Assembly (NCBI RefSeq): GCF_003173715.1
Contig: NZ_CP029550.1
Location: 5,782,001 to 5,846,000, forward strand
DNA: 64,000 bases
Direction of reading: 5' to 3'
Source of the DNA: Methylobacterium durans
GTDB taxonomy: Bacteria; Pseudomonadota; Alphaproteobacteria; Rhizobiales; Beijerinckiaceae
Position numbers and translations under genes: made by a program. The notes below the pieces were generated by a model. It ran no database searches. It saw only the letters and a program-made list of their open reading frames with translations, and had not been told where the DNA came from. Shown piece after piece: positions 7,059-17,400 of the stretch; the stretch's first letter is position 1; each line of letters starts with the position of its first letter.

Positions 7059-8824
7059 ATGGCCGTCGAAGCGTCCGGAGCGGCGAGCGAACTCGTCCAA
7101 GTCGTCGCCCTCCTCGCCGCGGGCGTCGTGGCGGTGCCGCTGTTCAAGCGGCTCGGCCTCGGTTCGGTTCTCGGCTACCTCGTGGCCGGGCTCGCGATCG
7201 GGCCGTTCGGCCTCGGCCTGTTCACGGATCCCCACGCGATCCTGCATGTCGCCGAACTCGGCGTCGTGATGTTCCTGTTCATCATCGGGCTGGAGATGGA
7301 GCCGTCCCGGCTCTGGGGCATGCGGCGCGAGATCTTCGGGCTCGGCCTCGCCCAGGTCGGTGCCTGCATCGGGGCCCTGACGCTGGTAGGCATCGCGCTC
7401 GGCTCCTCCGCCACCGTCGCCTTCGTGGCCGGCACCGGCTTCGTGCTGACCTCGACCGCGATCGTCATGCAACTCCTGGAGGAGCGCGGGTCGCTCTCGA
7501 CCCCGAAGGGCCAGCGCATCGTCGCGATCCTGCTCCTGGAGGATCTCGCCATCGTCCCGCTTCTCGCGGTCGTCGCGCTCCTGGCACCCGGGGAGCCGAG
7601 ACGAGTGGCACCGAGCGCGCCGTCGCCATCGCGATCGCGATCGGATCCGTCGTGGCGCTGGTGGCGGCCGGCCGCTGGCTGCTCAATCCCCTGTTCCGGC
7701 TGCTCGCCGCCGCGAAGGCGCGCGAGGTGATGACCGCGGCGGCGCTGCTGGTGGTGCTCGGCTCGGCGCTCGCCATGCAGCTCGGCGGCCTGTCCATGGC
7801 CATGGGCGCCTTCCTGGCGGGCGTCCTGCTCTCGGAATCGAGCTTCCGCCATCAGCTCGAGGCCGACGTCGAGCCCTTCCGCGGCATCCTGCTCGGCCTG
7901 TTCTTCCTCGGCGTCGGGATGTCCCTCGATCTCGCGGTGATCGGCGCGAACTGGGCCCTGATCCTGGCGAGCGTCGCCGCCTGCATGGTCGCGAAGAGCC
8001 TCGTCATCTACGGGGTGGCCCGAGTCCTGAGGGCCTCGCATCCCGAGGCGATGGAGCGCGCGGCCCTGATGGCTCAGGGCGGCGAGTTCGCCTTCGTGCT
8101 CTACGCCGCCGCGACGAGCGCCGGGATCATCGACGGCACGACCAACGCGATCCTGACGGCGACCGTCATCCTGTCGATGGCCATGACGCCCCTGATGGTG
8201 ATCGCCTTCGACCGGTTCGGGCCGAGACCGTCCGTCTCGACGGAGGGCCTCGAGGTCCCGGAGAACCTGGTCGGCAGCGCGCTGATCATCGGGTTTGGCC
8301 GCTTCGGGCAGATCGTCAGCCAGCCGCTGATCTCACGCGGGTGCTCGGTCTCGATCATCGACACCAACGCCGAGAACATCCGCCTCGCGGAGGGGTTCGG
8401 CTTCAAGGTCTATTACGGGGACGGCGCCCGGCTCGACATCCTGCATGCGGCGGGCGCCGCAACGGCGCGCGCGATCCTGATCTGCGTCGACGATCCTGAG
8501 ACGGCCAAGCGCATCGCCGAGATCGCGCGGGCAGAGTTCCCGCTCGTGCCCGTCCTCGCCCGCGCCCGGGATCGGGAGCACGCGGTCGCGCTGATCCGGG
8601 CGGGCGTCGCCTATCAGATCCGCGAGACGGTCGAGTCGGCGCTCGCCTTCGGCGAGCAGGCGCTGCTGACGATCGGGGACGATCCGGAGGCGGCCGGCGA
8701 CGTCATGGACGAGGTTCGCCGCCGTGACGCGGAGCGCCTCGACCTGGAGATGGTCGGCGGCCTCTACGCGGGGCGCGCGCTGATTCGGGGCAACGCGGCC
8801 GATGCGGCGCGCGAGGTCGGGTGA
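7059..8824 (+). pseudogene. KefB/KefC-type K+/H+ antiporter (CPA2), one-base frameshift
   Basis: Start ATG 7059. The first ~175 residues in this frame carry the CPA2 transmembrane core (VLGYLVAGLAIGPFG, FIIGLEMEPSRLW, TGFVLTSTAIVMQLLEE). The frame then slips by -1 in the run CCCGGGG at 7586-7592, and the rest continues in the +2 frame: MGAFLAGVLLSESSFRHQLE, ALMAQGGEFAFVLY, then a TrkA-N/RCK domain (ALIIGFGRFGQIVSQPL) to the stop at 8824. Restored length is ~589 aa, the family norm. One missing G or C repairs it. Family role: K+ efflux/H+ uptake in electrophile or osmotic stress. Confidence 0.85.
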
Positions 8825-8918
8825 ACCTGACGCGGGGACGGGCCATCGTCCTTGACCATCGCGCACGCGCGTCCGAATGACGGTAGCCGCTGCGGCCTGG
8901 GCGTGGCATAGCCCGTTC

Positions 8919-9125
8919 ATGACCGAAGACGTGCCGCACCCCTACTCGATCGAAGTCTCGCCTCTCGCGAAGCCCGAGGGGCATTTCGGCTGGGCGATCC
9001 GCCGGAACGGGAAGCTGACGGAGCGGTCGGACCGCCCCTACCTGACGGAACGGAAGGCCTGGGAGGCCGCTGCCGCGGCGGTGGAGCGCGACCTGAAGCC
9101 GGGCGCGGACGCGCGCCGACGCTGA
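8919..9125 (+). CDS. Small conserved-type hypothetical protein
   Basis: 68 aa from ATG 8919. Compact mixed sequence: PYSIEVSPLAKPEGHFGWAI, then RRNGKLTERSDRPY and a terminal helix KAWEAAAAAVERDL. It looks like a single alpha/beta domain (three strands and a helix) common as an orphan in methylobacteria; no function can be given. A longer start at 8877 is open but adds residues unlike the rest. Confidence 0.65.
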   Translation: MTEDVPHPYSIEVSPLAKPEGHFGWAIRRNGKLTERSDRPYLTERKAWEAAAAAVERDLKPGADARRR

Positions 9126-9277
9126 GGAACGCCGATCCCGGCGTCGCCCGCCGGCCGAGCCGCACGTGACCGTCCGGGGGTCGGAGACGCCCCGGGCGCG
9201 CCTGTCCTGCCCGCGCGCTCCCCTCGCCCCGACCTCGCGGCCGCGGTCTCGAAGGGCGACGACTTGCTTGCGGGCAC

Positions 9278-9409
9278 CTACTTCCGGCCGGCCGATCTGA
9301 CGGCGGCGCTGACCATGTCCTTCGTGGACGGTGCGGCCGCGATCGACTTCGGCACCGGCTTCTTCGGCTTCTTCGCTTCGCGGTTTCCGCGCTTCTTTTC
9401 CGAGGCCAT
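9278..9409 (-). CDS. 43-aa basic Lys/Pro-rich small protein
   Basis: ATG 9409 with GGAGGAGG 6-7 nt upstream, stop TAG at 9278. Sequence starts MASEKKRGNREAKKPKKP and continues VPKSIAAAPSTKDMVSAAV to RSAGRK. Short proteins opening 'KEKRGNREAKKPK' recur in methylobacteria; function unknown, probably nucleic-acid associated given the charge. The strong ribosome site and composition support a real gene. Confidence 0.65.
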   Translation of the reverse strand: MASEKKRGNREAKKPKKPVPKSIAAAPSTKDMVSAAVRSAGRK

Positions 9410-9541
9410 GACGAACCTCCTCCAGTCGCGCGGGGATCATCGCACGATTCGAGGGGGTCAGGTCATGCAAAGTGCGGTCGTGCCGGCGGCGAGAGCCCGC
9501 AGGGAAGCGGTGCCCGTCGTCCGGGCTCCGCGCAGAGCGGC

Positions 9542-9904
9542 CTACCGCCGTGCTCTGGCCTTGCGGGCCGCGAAGCGCGCATCGCGTGCCGCCTTCTGCT
9601 CGGCGGCGAGCGCGGCCTGACGCTCCGCCTTCTCGGCGGCCTGGCGGGCGAGCTCCGCCTCCTGCCGCTCCAACTCGGCCAACGCCTCGGCCTCCCGCTG
9701 CGCCTCGGCGGCCAAGCGGGCCATCGCGCGCTCGGTCTCCCGGATCTCGCGGGCCTGGATGATCGCGCGTCGCGCGGATTGCCGGGCGAGTACCACCGGG
9801 TCGTCGGCGCCGGGCCGTGCCCGGAACCGCGCGACCGTGGCTTGGCGCGCCTTCGCGGCGGATTCCAGACGATCGGCGAGGTGATTGGCTTTGAATTGAC
9901 CCAC
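9542..9904 (-). CDS. DUF6481-like Ala/Glu/Arg coiled-coil protein
   Basis: I chose GTG 9904 (AGGGAG 6 nt upstream) over ATG 9937, giving a typical opening MGQFKANHLADRLESAAKA. 120 aa; residues ~45-115 are an unbroken charged helix (EAQREAEALAELERQEAE). The opening and helical body fit the DUF6481 family of small alphaproteobacterial proteins, function unknown. It sits directly downstream (same strand) of cspA, separated from it by a terminator-like hairpin. Confidence 0.7.
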   Translation of the reverse strand: MGQFKANHLADRLESAAKARQATVARFRARPGADDPVVLARQSARRAIIQAREIRETERAMARLAAEAQREAEALAELERQEAELARQAAEKAERQAALAAEQKAARDARFAARKARARR

Positions 9905-9940
9905 GAAAACTCCCTGAGGCCCGCCGCAGCCGGGCATCGA

Positions 9941-9980
9941 TGCGAGAAACGGAAGAAGCCGCCCCAGGGGGAGCGGCTTC
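9941..9980 (-). terminator. Terminator-like hairpin after cspA
   Basis: On the minus strand GAAGCCGC (9980-9973) pairs with GCGGCTTC (9962-9955), with an inner CCCC/GGGG, followed by TTCCGTTTC. It lies 25 nt after the cspA stop. Confidence 0.6.
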
Positions 9981-10005
9981 GCAGCGTGTCGAGACGGTGT
10001 TCGGC

Positions 10006-10215
10006 TCAGGCGGCCTTCAGGTTGCCGGCCGATTGCTTGCCCGAGCGACGGTCCGTCTCCATCTCGTAGGAGACCTTCTGACCCTCAACGAGGGTGCGCA
10101 TGCCCGAGCGCTCGACCGCCGAGATGTGGACGAACACGTCCTTGCCGCCGTCATCGGGCTGGATGAAACCGAAGCCCTTGGTTTCGTTGAACCACTTCAC
10201 GGTTCCTGTGCTCAT
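10006..10215 (-). CDS. cspA: Cold-shock protein, CspA family
   Basis: 69 aa. Single cold-shock domain with both RNA-binding motifs: RNP1 GFGFIQ and RNP2 DVFVHI, after the standard opening [14 protein letters not shown]. It binds single-stranded RNA/DNA as an antiterminator or RNA chaperone in the cytoplasm. Monocistronic: terminator-like hairpin downstream and 450 bp of non-coding DNA upstream, room for the long leader used by many csp genes. Alpha-proteobacteria usually carry several copies; which paralogue this is cannot be said. Confidence 0.95.
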   Translation of the reverse strand: MSTGTVKWFNETKGFGFIQPDDGGKDVFVHISAVERSGMRTLVEGQKVSYEMETDRRSGKQSAGNLKAA

Positions 10216-10664
10216 GGGTCGCTCCGTGTCTTTGTAGGTCGGTCAATCAGGCGAACGCGCAGAAGGCACGCTCGGCCACGCGTCGTCGAAATGTGGGAGA
10301 GATGCAGAGCGCGCGCCCAGCGGGCGAGACGGCCGGATATCTGGCCATAGATCGATGCGGGATTTCTACGGCATCCCGGCGATACTTACAAGCGTGAGCG
10401 GAACGCCCTGAAAAGCTACTTGAAATCAGGGCGTAAGCGGGAATTCCGGCGTGCGGCCCAGGTCGTTTCGTGCGGACCCATTGCGGACGGGCCTCCCGCG
10501 CACCATATCCCGGCGACGCTGGTCGCAACGTCTCGCGTTGCTCGATCGGCGACGGCCACGGTGCTGGGATGGGGTGACGCCGGATGTACGCGCGCTCCGC
10601 CTGCCATCAGTGGCCGTTCGTGTTTCCAGAGCGGTGGTCCAGCCACTGCAGGCTCCCGAGAATC
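10216..10664. other. Intergenic region between cspA and the 89-aa protein gene
   Basis: Open frames here (e.g. minus 10247-10528, plus 10420-10812) have shadow-type composition and no ribosome site. The part next to cspA (10216-10400) is the place for its promoter and leader. No RNA gene recognised. Confidence 0.5.
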
Positions 10665-10934
10665 ATGGCCAAGCGCATCAAGTCCAAGCCGCTCGAGCGC
10701 GGCTCCGTGCTGTTCGACGTCGTCTACGAGGACGGCTCGCAGGCCTCCAATCGACGCGTTCCCGTCGAGATGCTCGGCGGATTGGACGGGGACGCGCCGG
10801 CCCGCGAGATGATCGCCGCCCAGGACGAGGCGATCGCCCAGAAGTCGGGTCGGCCGCAGCGGTCGATCCGCAGCGTGACCCGGTCCCCCGCGCCGGAGAC
10901 CAAGCTCGCGCGGGATCAGCACGGAAGCTCGTGA
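10665..10934 (+). CDS. Hypothetical small protein (89 aa)
   Basis: Start at ATG 10665 (MAKRIKSKPLERGS) rather than the 81-nt longer frame, because the extra residues look like shadow sequence. Two-part protein: a strand-rich N-terminal half (VLFDVVYEDGSQASNRRVP) and a helix plus basic tail. Contains EDGS-R-VP, reminiscent of small lineage-specific proteins with one beta hairpin. Function unknown. Confidence 0.6.
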   Translation: MAKRIKSKPLERGSVLFDVVYEDGSQASNRRVPVEMLGGLDGDAPAREMIAAQDEAIAQKSGRPQRSIRSVTRSPAPETKLARDQHGSS

Positions 10935-11098
10935 CCATGGTCTCGGAGAGCGCTTCCGCGGCCCATCGGGACCGGCAATCCGTGCGTCTTCGCGGGCGAG
11001 AGACCGCGCGATGCGGGAGCATGAGATCGCGTTCGCGTCAGGCGGATCAGACCCATTCCGATCGGGTGCCCCCGCACCCGGCGAAGCAGGAGGCTCAC

Positions 11099-11305
11099 GT
11101 GGCCCACGACAACAGAACCGGCAACGCGCGCTCGATCTCGATGAGCGACTTCAACGCACGGGCCAAACGCATCGCCGAGCAGACGGGGGTGGTCGAGAAG
11201 CCGGAGAAGGCCTCCTTCAGCAAGCCGCGCCGGAGCCTGGTGCGCTCGGAGCCGCAACAGGCCGCCGCCCAGCCCGCACCCAGCGAGGATGGTGAAGCCG
11301 CCTAG
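11099..11305 (+). CDS. Hypothetical basic protein (68 aa)
   Basis: GTG 11099 with AGGAGG 6 nt upstream. It contains SDFNARAKRIAEQTG followed by a Lys/Ser-rich segment (EKPEKASFSKPRRSLVR) and a Pro/Ala-rich tail. No known domain. The strong ribosome site and codon pattern argue for a real small gene; possibly co-transcribed with the 89-aa protein gene 165 bp upstream. Confidence 0.6.
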   Translation: MAHDNRTGNARSISMSDFNARAKRIAEQTGVVEKPEKASFSKPRRSLVRSEPQQAAAQPAPSEDGEAA

Positions 11306-11465
11306 GGGTTCTCACGAACCTCGGGGAACCGGTGCCGCATCGTTCGCGCGGCGGCTTGGCCCCCGCGCGACGGGCGTCGTCGTCAAGGGCCCGAAACGCC
11401 GGGCGCCGCGCAGGATGCGGCGCCGGGGTTGCGGGCCCCCGGGATCGGCGGAGCCGGCGCCCGGC

Positions 11466-14400
11466 TCAGCCGATCCCGCCCGCCTGGAAGGTGCCGTCAC
11501 CGAAGGCGGACCGGCCCTCGTAGAGGCCGAATTGCAGGTAATGCTGCATCGGGTCGACGCCGGCGGCCGCCACGTCCTTGTAGGCGGCGAGATAAGCCGA
11601 GGTGTCGAACTCCCTGGCCGGGTCGCGGCCTTCCTTCCAGCCGAAGGTCTCGAAGTGGGTGAGCGGGTTGATCCCGGCCGCCTTCACGTCGCCGTAGGCC
11701 GAGAGATAGCCCTTCGTGTCGAACACCGCATTCGGATCGCGGCCCTCCTTCCAGCCGAAAGTCTCGAAATGCGAGCGGGCGAAGGCGAAGCTGTCCGCGC
11801 CGGCGGCCGAGGCCGCCCGCGCCACGTCGCCGTTGGCCAGGAGATAATGCTCCGCGTCGAAGCCGCCGCGGATGTCGGCAGCCCGGCCGATCGCCTCCGT
11901 GGTCGTCCGCCCTTCCGCCTGGCCGTATTCCAGGTAATGGGCGAGCGGGTTGAAGCCGGCCGCCTTCACGTCGGGGTTTTGGGCGAGGTAGGCCTCGTTG
12001 TCGAAGGCGGCTGACGGGTCGCGGCCCTCGCGCATCCCGTATTGCAGGTAGTGCTGGAGCGGATTGACGCCCGCCGCCTTCACGTCCGGATTGGCGGCGA
12101 GGTAGCCGTTCGTCGAGAAGAGCGGGTTCGGGTCGCGGCCCTCCCGCCAGCCGGAGGCCGCGTAATGCGCGTCCGCGTCGATCCCGGCCCGAAGCACGTC
12201 CTTGTTGGCGGCGAGATAGAAGAGGTCGTCGACGCCCGGGCCGCCGTCCCGCAGCAGGACGGTCGTGTCGGTGAACTGCACCCGCTCGAAGCCCGCGATC
12301 GCGTCCCGTCCTTCGGGCCCGGTCACGATCGTGAAGGCACCCTCCCGGGTCACCGTCACGTCGGCGAGCGCCGTGTTGAAGACCAGGGTGTCGTTGCCCG
12401 GCGAGCCGTCGGCGTTCTGGCCGCCGATCAGGATGTCGTCGCCCGCGCTGTTGACGATGGTGTCGTCGCCGGCAGCCCCGCGCAGGAGATCGGCGAAGGG
12501 CGTGCCCTGCAGCGTGTCGGCCCCTGCCGTGCCCGTCTTCGCCACGCCCGATTGCAGCACGGTGTCGGCGCGTAGCGCGAGGTTCTGGATGCGGATGTCG
12601 CCGGCCGGGCCCGTATCCGCCTGGCCGTAGGCGTTCGTGGCGTAGAAGGCCTTCAGATACTCGGCGAGCGCGTCCTGCTCGGAGCCCTGCGCCGCGAAGG
12701 TCTCGGTATCGGGCAGCGAGATCGGCCTGGCGTCGCGGAGCGCCACCTTGTTCTCGCCGAAGGCCGGGAAGGGGTAATTGTCGCCGCCGAGGCCGGGAGC
12801 AGCGGCGGTGCCGGTGGCCAGGAAGTCGAGGGTGACGACCCGGATCGCGCGGTCGGCGTCGCCGACGAGCTGGCCGTCCTTCACCAGCGTGTCGAGGATG
12901 TAGCCGCTGTCGTCGACGATCGCTGCCGAGACGATGCGCTGCCCCTCGCGGGTGACGTTGCCGTTGGCGTCGAGGGTCTGGGACTGCTTCGTCGCGTCGA
13001 ACGCGTAGCGAATGCCGCCGATCTGCGTGAACTGGCCGAGCGTGGCGCCCGGCGCCACCGCGGCGACGCCGTGCTCCAGGATCCGCTCCAGCTCCGAGGC
13101 CGTCACGGTGACGAGGGCGAGGTTGTTGTTGAAGCGCAGCGAATTGGTGACGTCGAGCTGCGAGATGTCGCCCGCCCGCTTGCCGGCTTCCAGGTTGGCG
13201 GCGGGCGGCAGCTCCGCGGTGCCCCCGCCCGCCGTCGAGAAGGAGCCGATCGAGTCGCGGATGCCGCCGCCGTTCTTGATCGAGACGGTGACGGCCCCGT
13301 CGTACTGCTTGGCGTACCAGAGGTTCGCGTCGGCCGAGAGATTGCCGAGATTGGTCTCCTCGGTGCGCACCTCGCCGCGGCGGCCCTCGAGATAGACGCT
13401 GGTGCGGCCGAGGATGTTGCCGTCCTGCTGGCGGATGATGTCGGCGATGCCGACAGTCTCCTGCACGCCGTCATTGTCGGCGTCGAGGCCCTCAATCATC
13501 TCGCGCACCAGGAAGCCCTTGCTGCCGGGCGTGAAGGCGGCGGCCGTTGAGCCCCAGAGCTGGGCGACGGTCGCGTCGTCGACCGCCACCGCGCCGCTGG
13601 TCGCCGGGTTCACCGAGTCGCGGATGACGTTGCCCTGGTCGTCGAAGGTGACGGTGAGGCGGCCGACATAGGAATACTCGGAGGCCGTGTTGACGAGGGC
13701 CAGCGTCTGCCCGCTCGCGTTCGTGACGAATTGCGGGTAGCCGCCGCCCGCCGTGTCGCCCCGCAGGAGCCGGTCGTCGCCGTCGGCGAGAAGCGTGTGC
13801 GAGCCGCCGCCGATCAGCACGTCGACGTTGCGCAGGAGCGGCGCCAGCGCCTGCTCGTTGGCGAGCTGCTGCAGATGCGTGCCGACGATGACCTTGTTGA
13901 GGCCCGGATTGGCCGCGAGCACCCGGTCGACCTCGGCGTTGATCTGGTCGGCGAGCAGCCGGATGTTGTCCTGCCCGTTGAACCCGTCGACCGTGACGTT
14001 GCCGAGCGAGGTCAAGAGCGGCTCGAGCTGCGTCGTGGCGCCGATGAAGGCGATCCGCTCGCCGTTCTCCACGAGGATCGTGGACTTGGCGATCTTGTCG
14101 GCACCCGTGCCGGTCTGGGTCGATGTCGGGCCCGTCGCCGCGAAGGTCGCGTCGGAGATGTTGCCGTTGACGAGGCCCGCGAGCGCGGCCTCGCGGGAGA
14201 AGTTCAGGTTCGTGGAGAGGTAGGGGAACTGGGCGCCGACCCAGGTATCGTCGGCAGCCCCCGCCGCCGTGCCGAGATTCGCGCCGATGATGTTGGCGAC
14301 CTCGGTCGGGCCGGAATCGAACTCGTGATTGCCGAACACCGCGGCCTGCACGCCGATGATGTTCTGGATCGTGATGTCGGCCCGGCCGACGGAGGGGGCG

Positions 14401-17400
14401 AGGCGGGCGTAGGCCGCCGCACCCGAGAGCCCGTAGAGCTGATTGTAGATGCCGTTGTAGGTCGCGGCGAGCTGCGGGTCGGCGCCCGCGATGAAGAACG
14501 GGCTCGGGATCCAGCCGTCGCCGGTCGACAGCGTGATCGAGTTCGGGGTCGAATCCTCCAGCTTGTCGACGATGGCCGCGAAATTCGCCGCGCGCTGCGT
14601 GGCGAGGAGGCCGGCTTCCCAGTCGGAGGCGTGCAGGATCTGGAGCGTGTACGGCATGGACGACGGCCCTTGCGTGGTGAAGTCGAGCTGATCCTGGGCG
14701 AGGCCCGCGAAGGCGTTGCCGGCCGCGTCCGTGATGGCGCCCGCGGGCACGATCACGTCGTAGGCGGCGCCCGCGCGCAGATCGGCGGTCGGGTTGATGG
14801 TGACCGTGCTGCCGCTGATCGCGACCTGCGCGGTGTCCGTGACCGCGATGGTGCGGGTGTCGCCTGCCCCGTCGCTGATCGTGATCGCGCCGGTGCCGGC
14901 CCGCACCGCCTCGCTGAAGGTGAGGACGATGTCGGCGGACCGGGCGACGGTGCCGGCATTGTCGGCGGGCGTCGCCGAGACGAGGCGCGGCCCCGTCTGG
15001 TCGAGCCTCAGCCCCACGAGGACGGGATCGTGGTCGGATTCACGGGCGACGACGGAGACGTCGAAATAGGCGGGGTCGCGATTGAAATCGAGGTTGTAGT
15101 CGAGGGCGTCCGCCTCGTCGGCGTTGACGTGCCACTCGGTGACGCCGGTGACCTGCCGGTTCAGGCTGGCGCTGGCGAAGGCGTGGTCGAGGGCGCCGTA
15201 GGCGGCGTCGAAGACGTAGGAATAGGGGTCTGCGAGGCGGTCCTCGGCGAGGTTCGTGAAGCCGCCGGCCTTCACGACGTCGAGGGCGTCCTCCTTCAGG
15301 TAGGCGTTGAAGTCGCCGAGCAGGATCGTGTCGCTGTCCTGCGTGCCGGTGGGCTTCAGCGCCACCCACTCGGCGAGCGCCTTGGCCGCGAGCTCGCGCT
15401 GCTGCTGCCAGGCGCCCTGCCCGTCCCCCTGGTCGGCGTCGGCCCCGGTGCCGGCACCGCTCTTCGACTTGAAGTGGTTGATGACGGCCGTGACATCCTC
15501 GCCCGTCGCGATCTCGTGGAAGGTGACGGCGAGCGAGACGCGGCTCGTGTTGGTGCCGTTGAAGATGTGGCCGAGCGTGCTCTGCTGCAGGAGCGCGGGA
15601 TCGAAGGCGGCGACGTTCGCGTCGTCGAGGGTCGCGATCGTGGTGTTCATCGCCACGCTGACCTTGCTCGGCTTGTAGAGGAAGCCGACCGCGATGGCGT
15701 CGCCGCCGAGGAACTGGCCCTGGTCGAGCTGGGCGCCCGGGTTCACGTAGGCGTAGGTGCCGGCACCCGCCTTCAGGTTGAGCTGGCCGACGAGGTATTC
15801 GAGGGCGTTGCCCGGGTTGCCAGGCTGGAACTGGTTCTCGAGCTCTGTCAGGCCGAGCACGTCGGCGCCGGTGGCGATCAGCGTGTTGACGAGCTTCTCG
15901 GTCTGCCGATCGAACTCCGCGGCCGTGTTGGCGCCGCGCGGGTCGAGGCCGATCGCGGTCTTCACGCCGGTGGCCGAGCCATCGCTGTCGAGGGTCCGGA
16001 AGTAGTTCAGGACGTTGAGGCTGCCGACCTTGAGCGTGCCGCCGGTGTCCTCGGGCACGGCTGAGCGCGGGTTTTCCCGCACGAAGCTGTTGTCGCCGTC
16101 CTCGACCGCCCGCACCCGGTAGGCGCCGGACGGTCCGTAGCCGAGGATTCCGGTCAGCCCCGTCACGGTGTCGCCCATGCGCGGCGCGGTGGCGGTGCCG
16201 TAGGGGTTGAACCCGTCGAGGTTGCCGATCGGCTGGTTCTGGCCGTTCAGGCCGTCGTCGTAGACGATCGAGCGGGCGGCGGCCTGCGCAAGGTAGTCCG
16301 CGTAGCCCGCCGCATCCGGCTCGAACTCATTCGTGAAGCTCTCGACCCGCCCGCCTGCGGCGAGGCGGATCTCGTTGAAGCGGTCGAGGTTGAACTGCTC
16401 GGTGATGGTCAACGTCTGGGGCAGCGTCACCAGCATGCCCTCGTAGGCTTCGAGGTTCGGCTGGGCCGTCGCGCCGCTGCCCACTGTGCCGGCCGCCGGC
16501 AGCGAGACCGTCACCGCCTGCGCCTTCACCTGCGCGGCGCTCAGGGCGCCGGCCTGCATCACCTGGATGTTGGCCGCGGACGTGATCGCGATCTGCGACT
16601 CGCCGTTGAATTCGGTGATCGTTCCGGTGACGCGCACCCGGTCGCCCTCGGCAACGTCCCGGAGGAGATTGCCGGCGCCCTCGTAGACGAAGATGCCCTC
16701 CGAGGTCGCGCCATCGCCGTCCTGGTCCGCGCCCTCCTCCTGCAGGTAGAAGCCGCCGAGGCTGCGGCGCCCGTCCGCATCCCCGTTCTGGAAGTCGCCG
16801 ACGACGATGGCGTCGAGGGTCACGGTGCGGCCGACGAGCGGGCTCGCCGCGCCCGCGCCCTGGACCTCGTGGATCTTGGTGATCCCCTGAGCCTCGTAGA
16901 CCGTCGTGGTGTTGCCGACCTCGTTCGCCGAGACCACGAGCGCCCTGCCGGTCGGGCTGTCGGCGGCGCTGATGAAGGTGACGACCTCCGGCCCCGCCTC
17001 CGCCGCCGAGACCGGCGGCCGGTAGGTGACGTAGCGGGCGTTGGCCGGATCGGTGACGTCGTAGACCATGACGCCCCCGGTCCGCTCCAGGCCGACGAAG
17101 GCGTAGGTGCGGCCGTTCACGACGCCGATCGTGACGCCCTCGGGCTCCGGGCCCTTGTCGTCGGAGCGGGTGTCGGGGCCGGAACCCTGGTTCTGGTTGA
17201 AGATCGCGGGCACGTCGCGGGCGGTGATCGCCTCGAACTCGCCGCCGGTCTCGCGCACCTTCGTGATGGTGCCGTCGCCGTTGTCGCGGAAGATCGAGAT
17301 GCCGCGCCCGCCGAAGGCGTAGAGCTGGTCGAGGTCGCCGTCCCCGTCCGTGTCGCCGAACTTGGTGAGCACGTTGAGCCGGCCGAGGTCGCTCGCCTTG

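Noticed and set aside
9465-9620. 51-aa plus-strand ORF with a weak AGGTC before its ATG
   Set aside because: Ala/Arg-rich and antisense to the end of the DUF6481-like gene; poor ribosome site.
11401-11465. Hairpins GGCGCCGC/GCGGCGCC and GGGATCGGC/GCCGATCCC at the end of the giant nuclease gene as a terminator
   Set aside because: Stable stems but no T-run on the minus strand, and the second includes the stop codon; ordinary for 75% GC DNA, so not listed.
13731-16064. 777-aa plus-strand ORF opposite the nuclease/nucleotidase gene
   Set aside because: Antisense of recognised nuclease and phosphatase motifs; no ribosome site and no domain.
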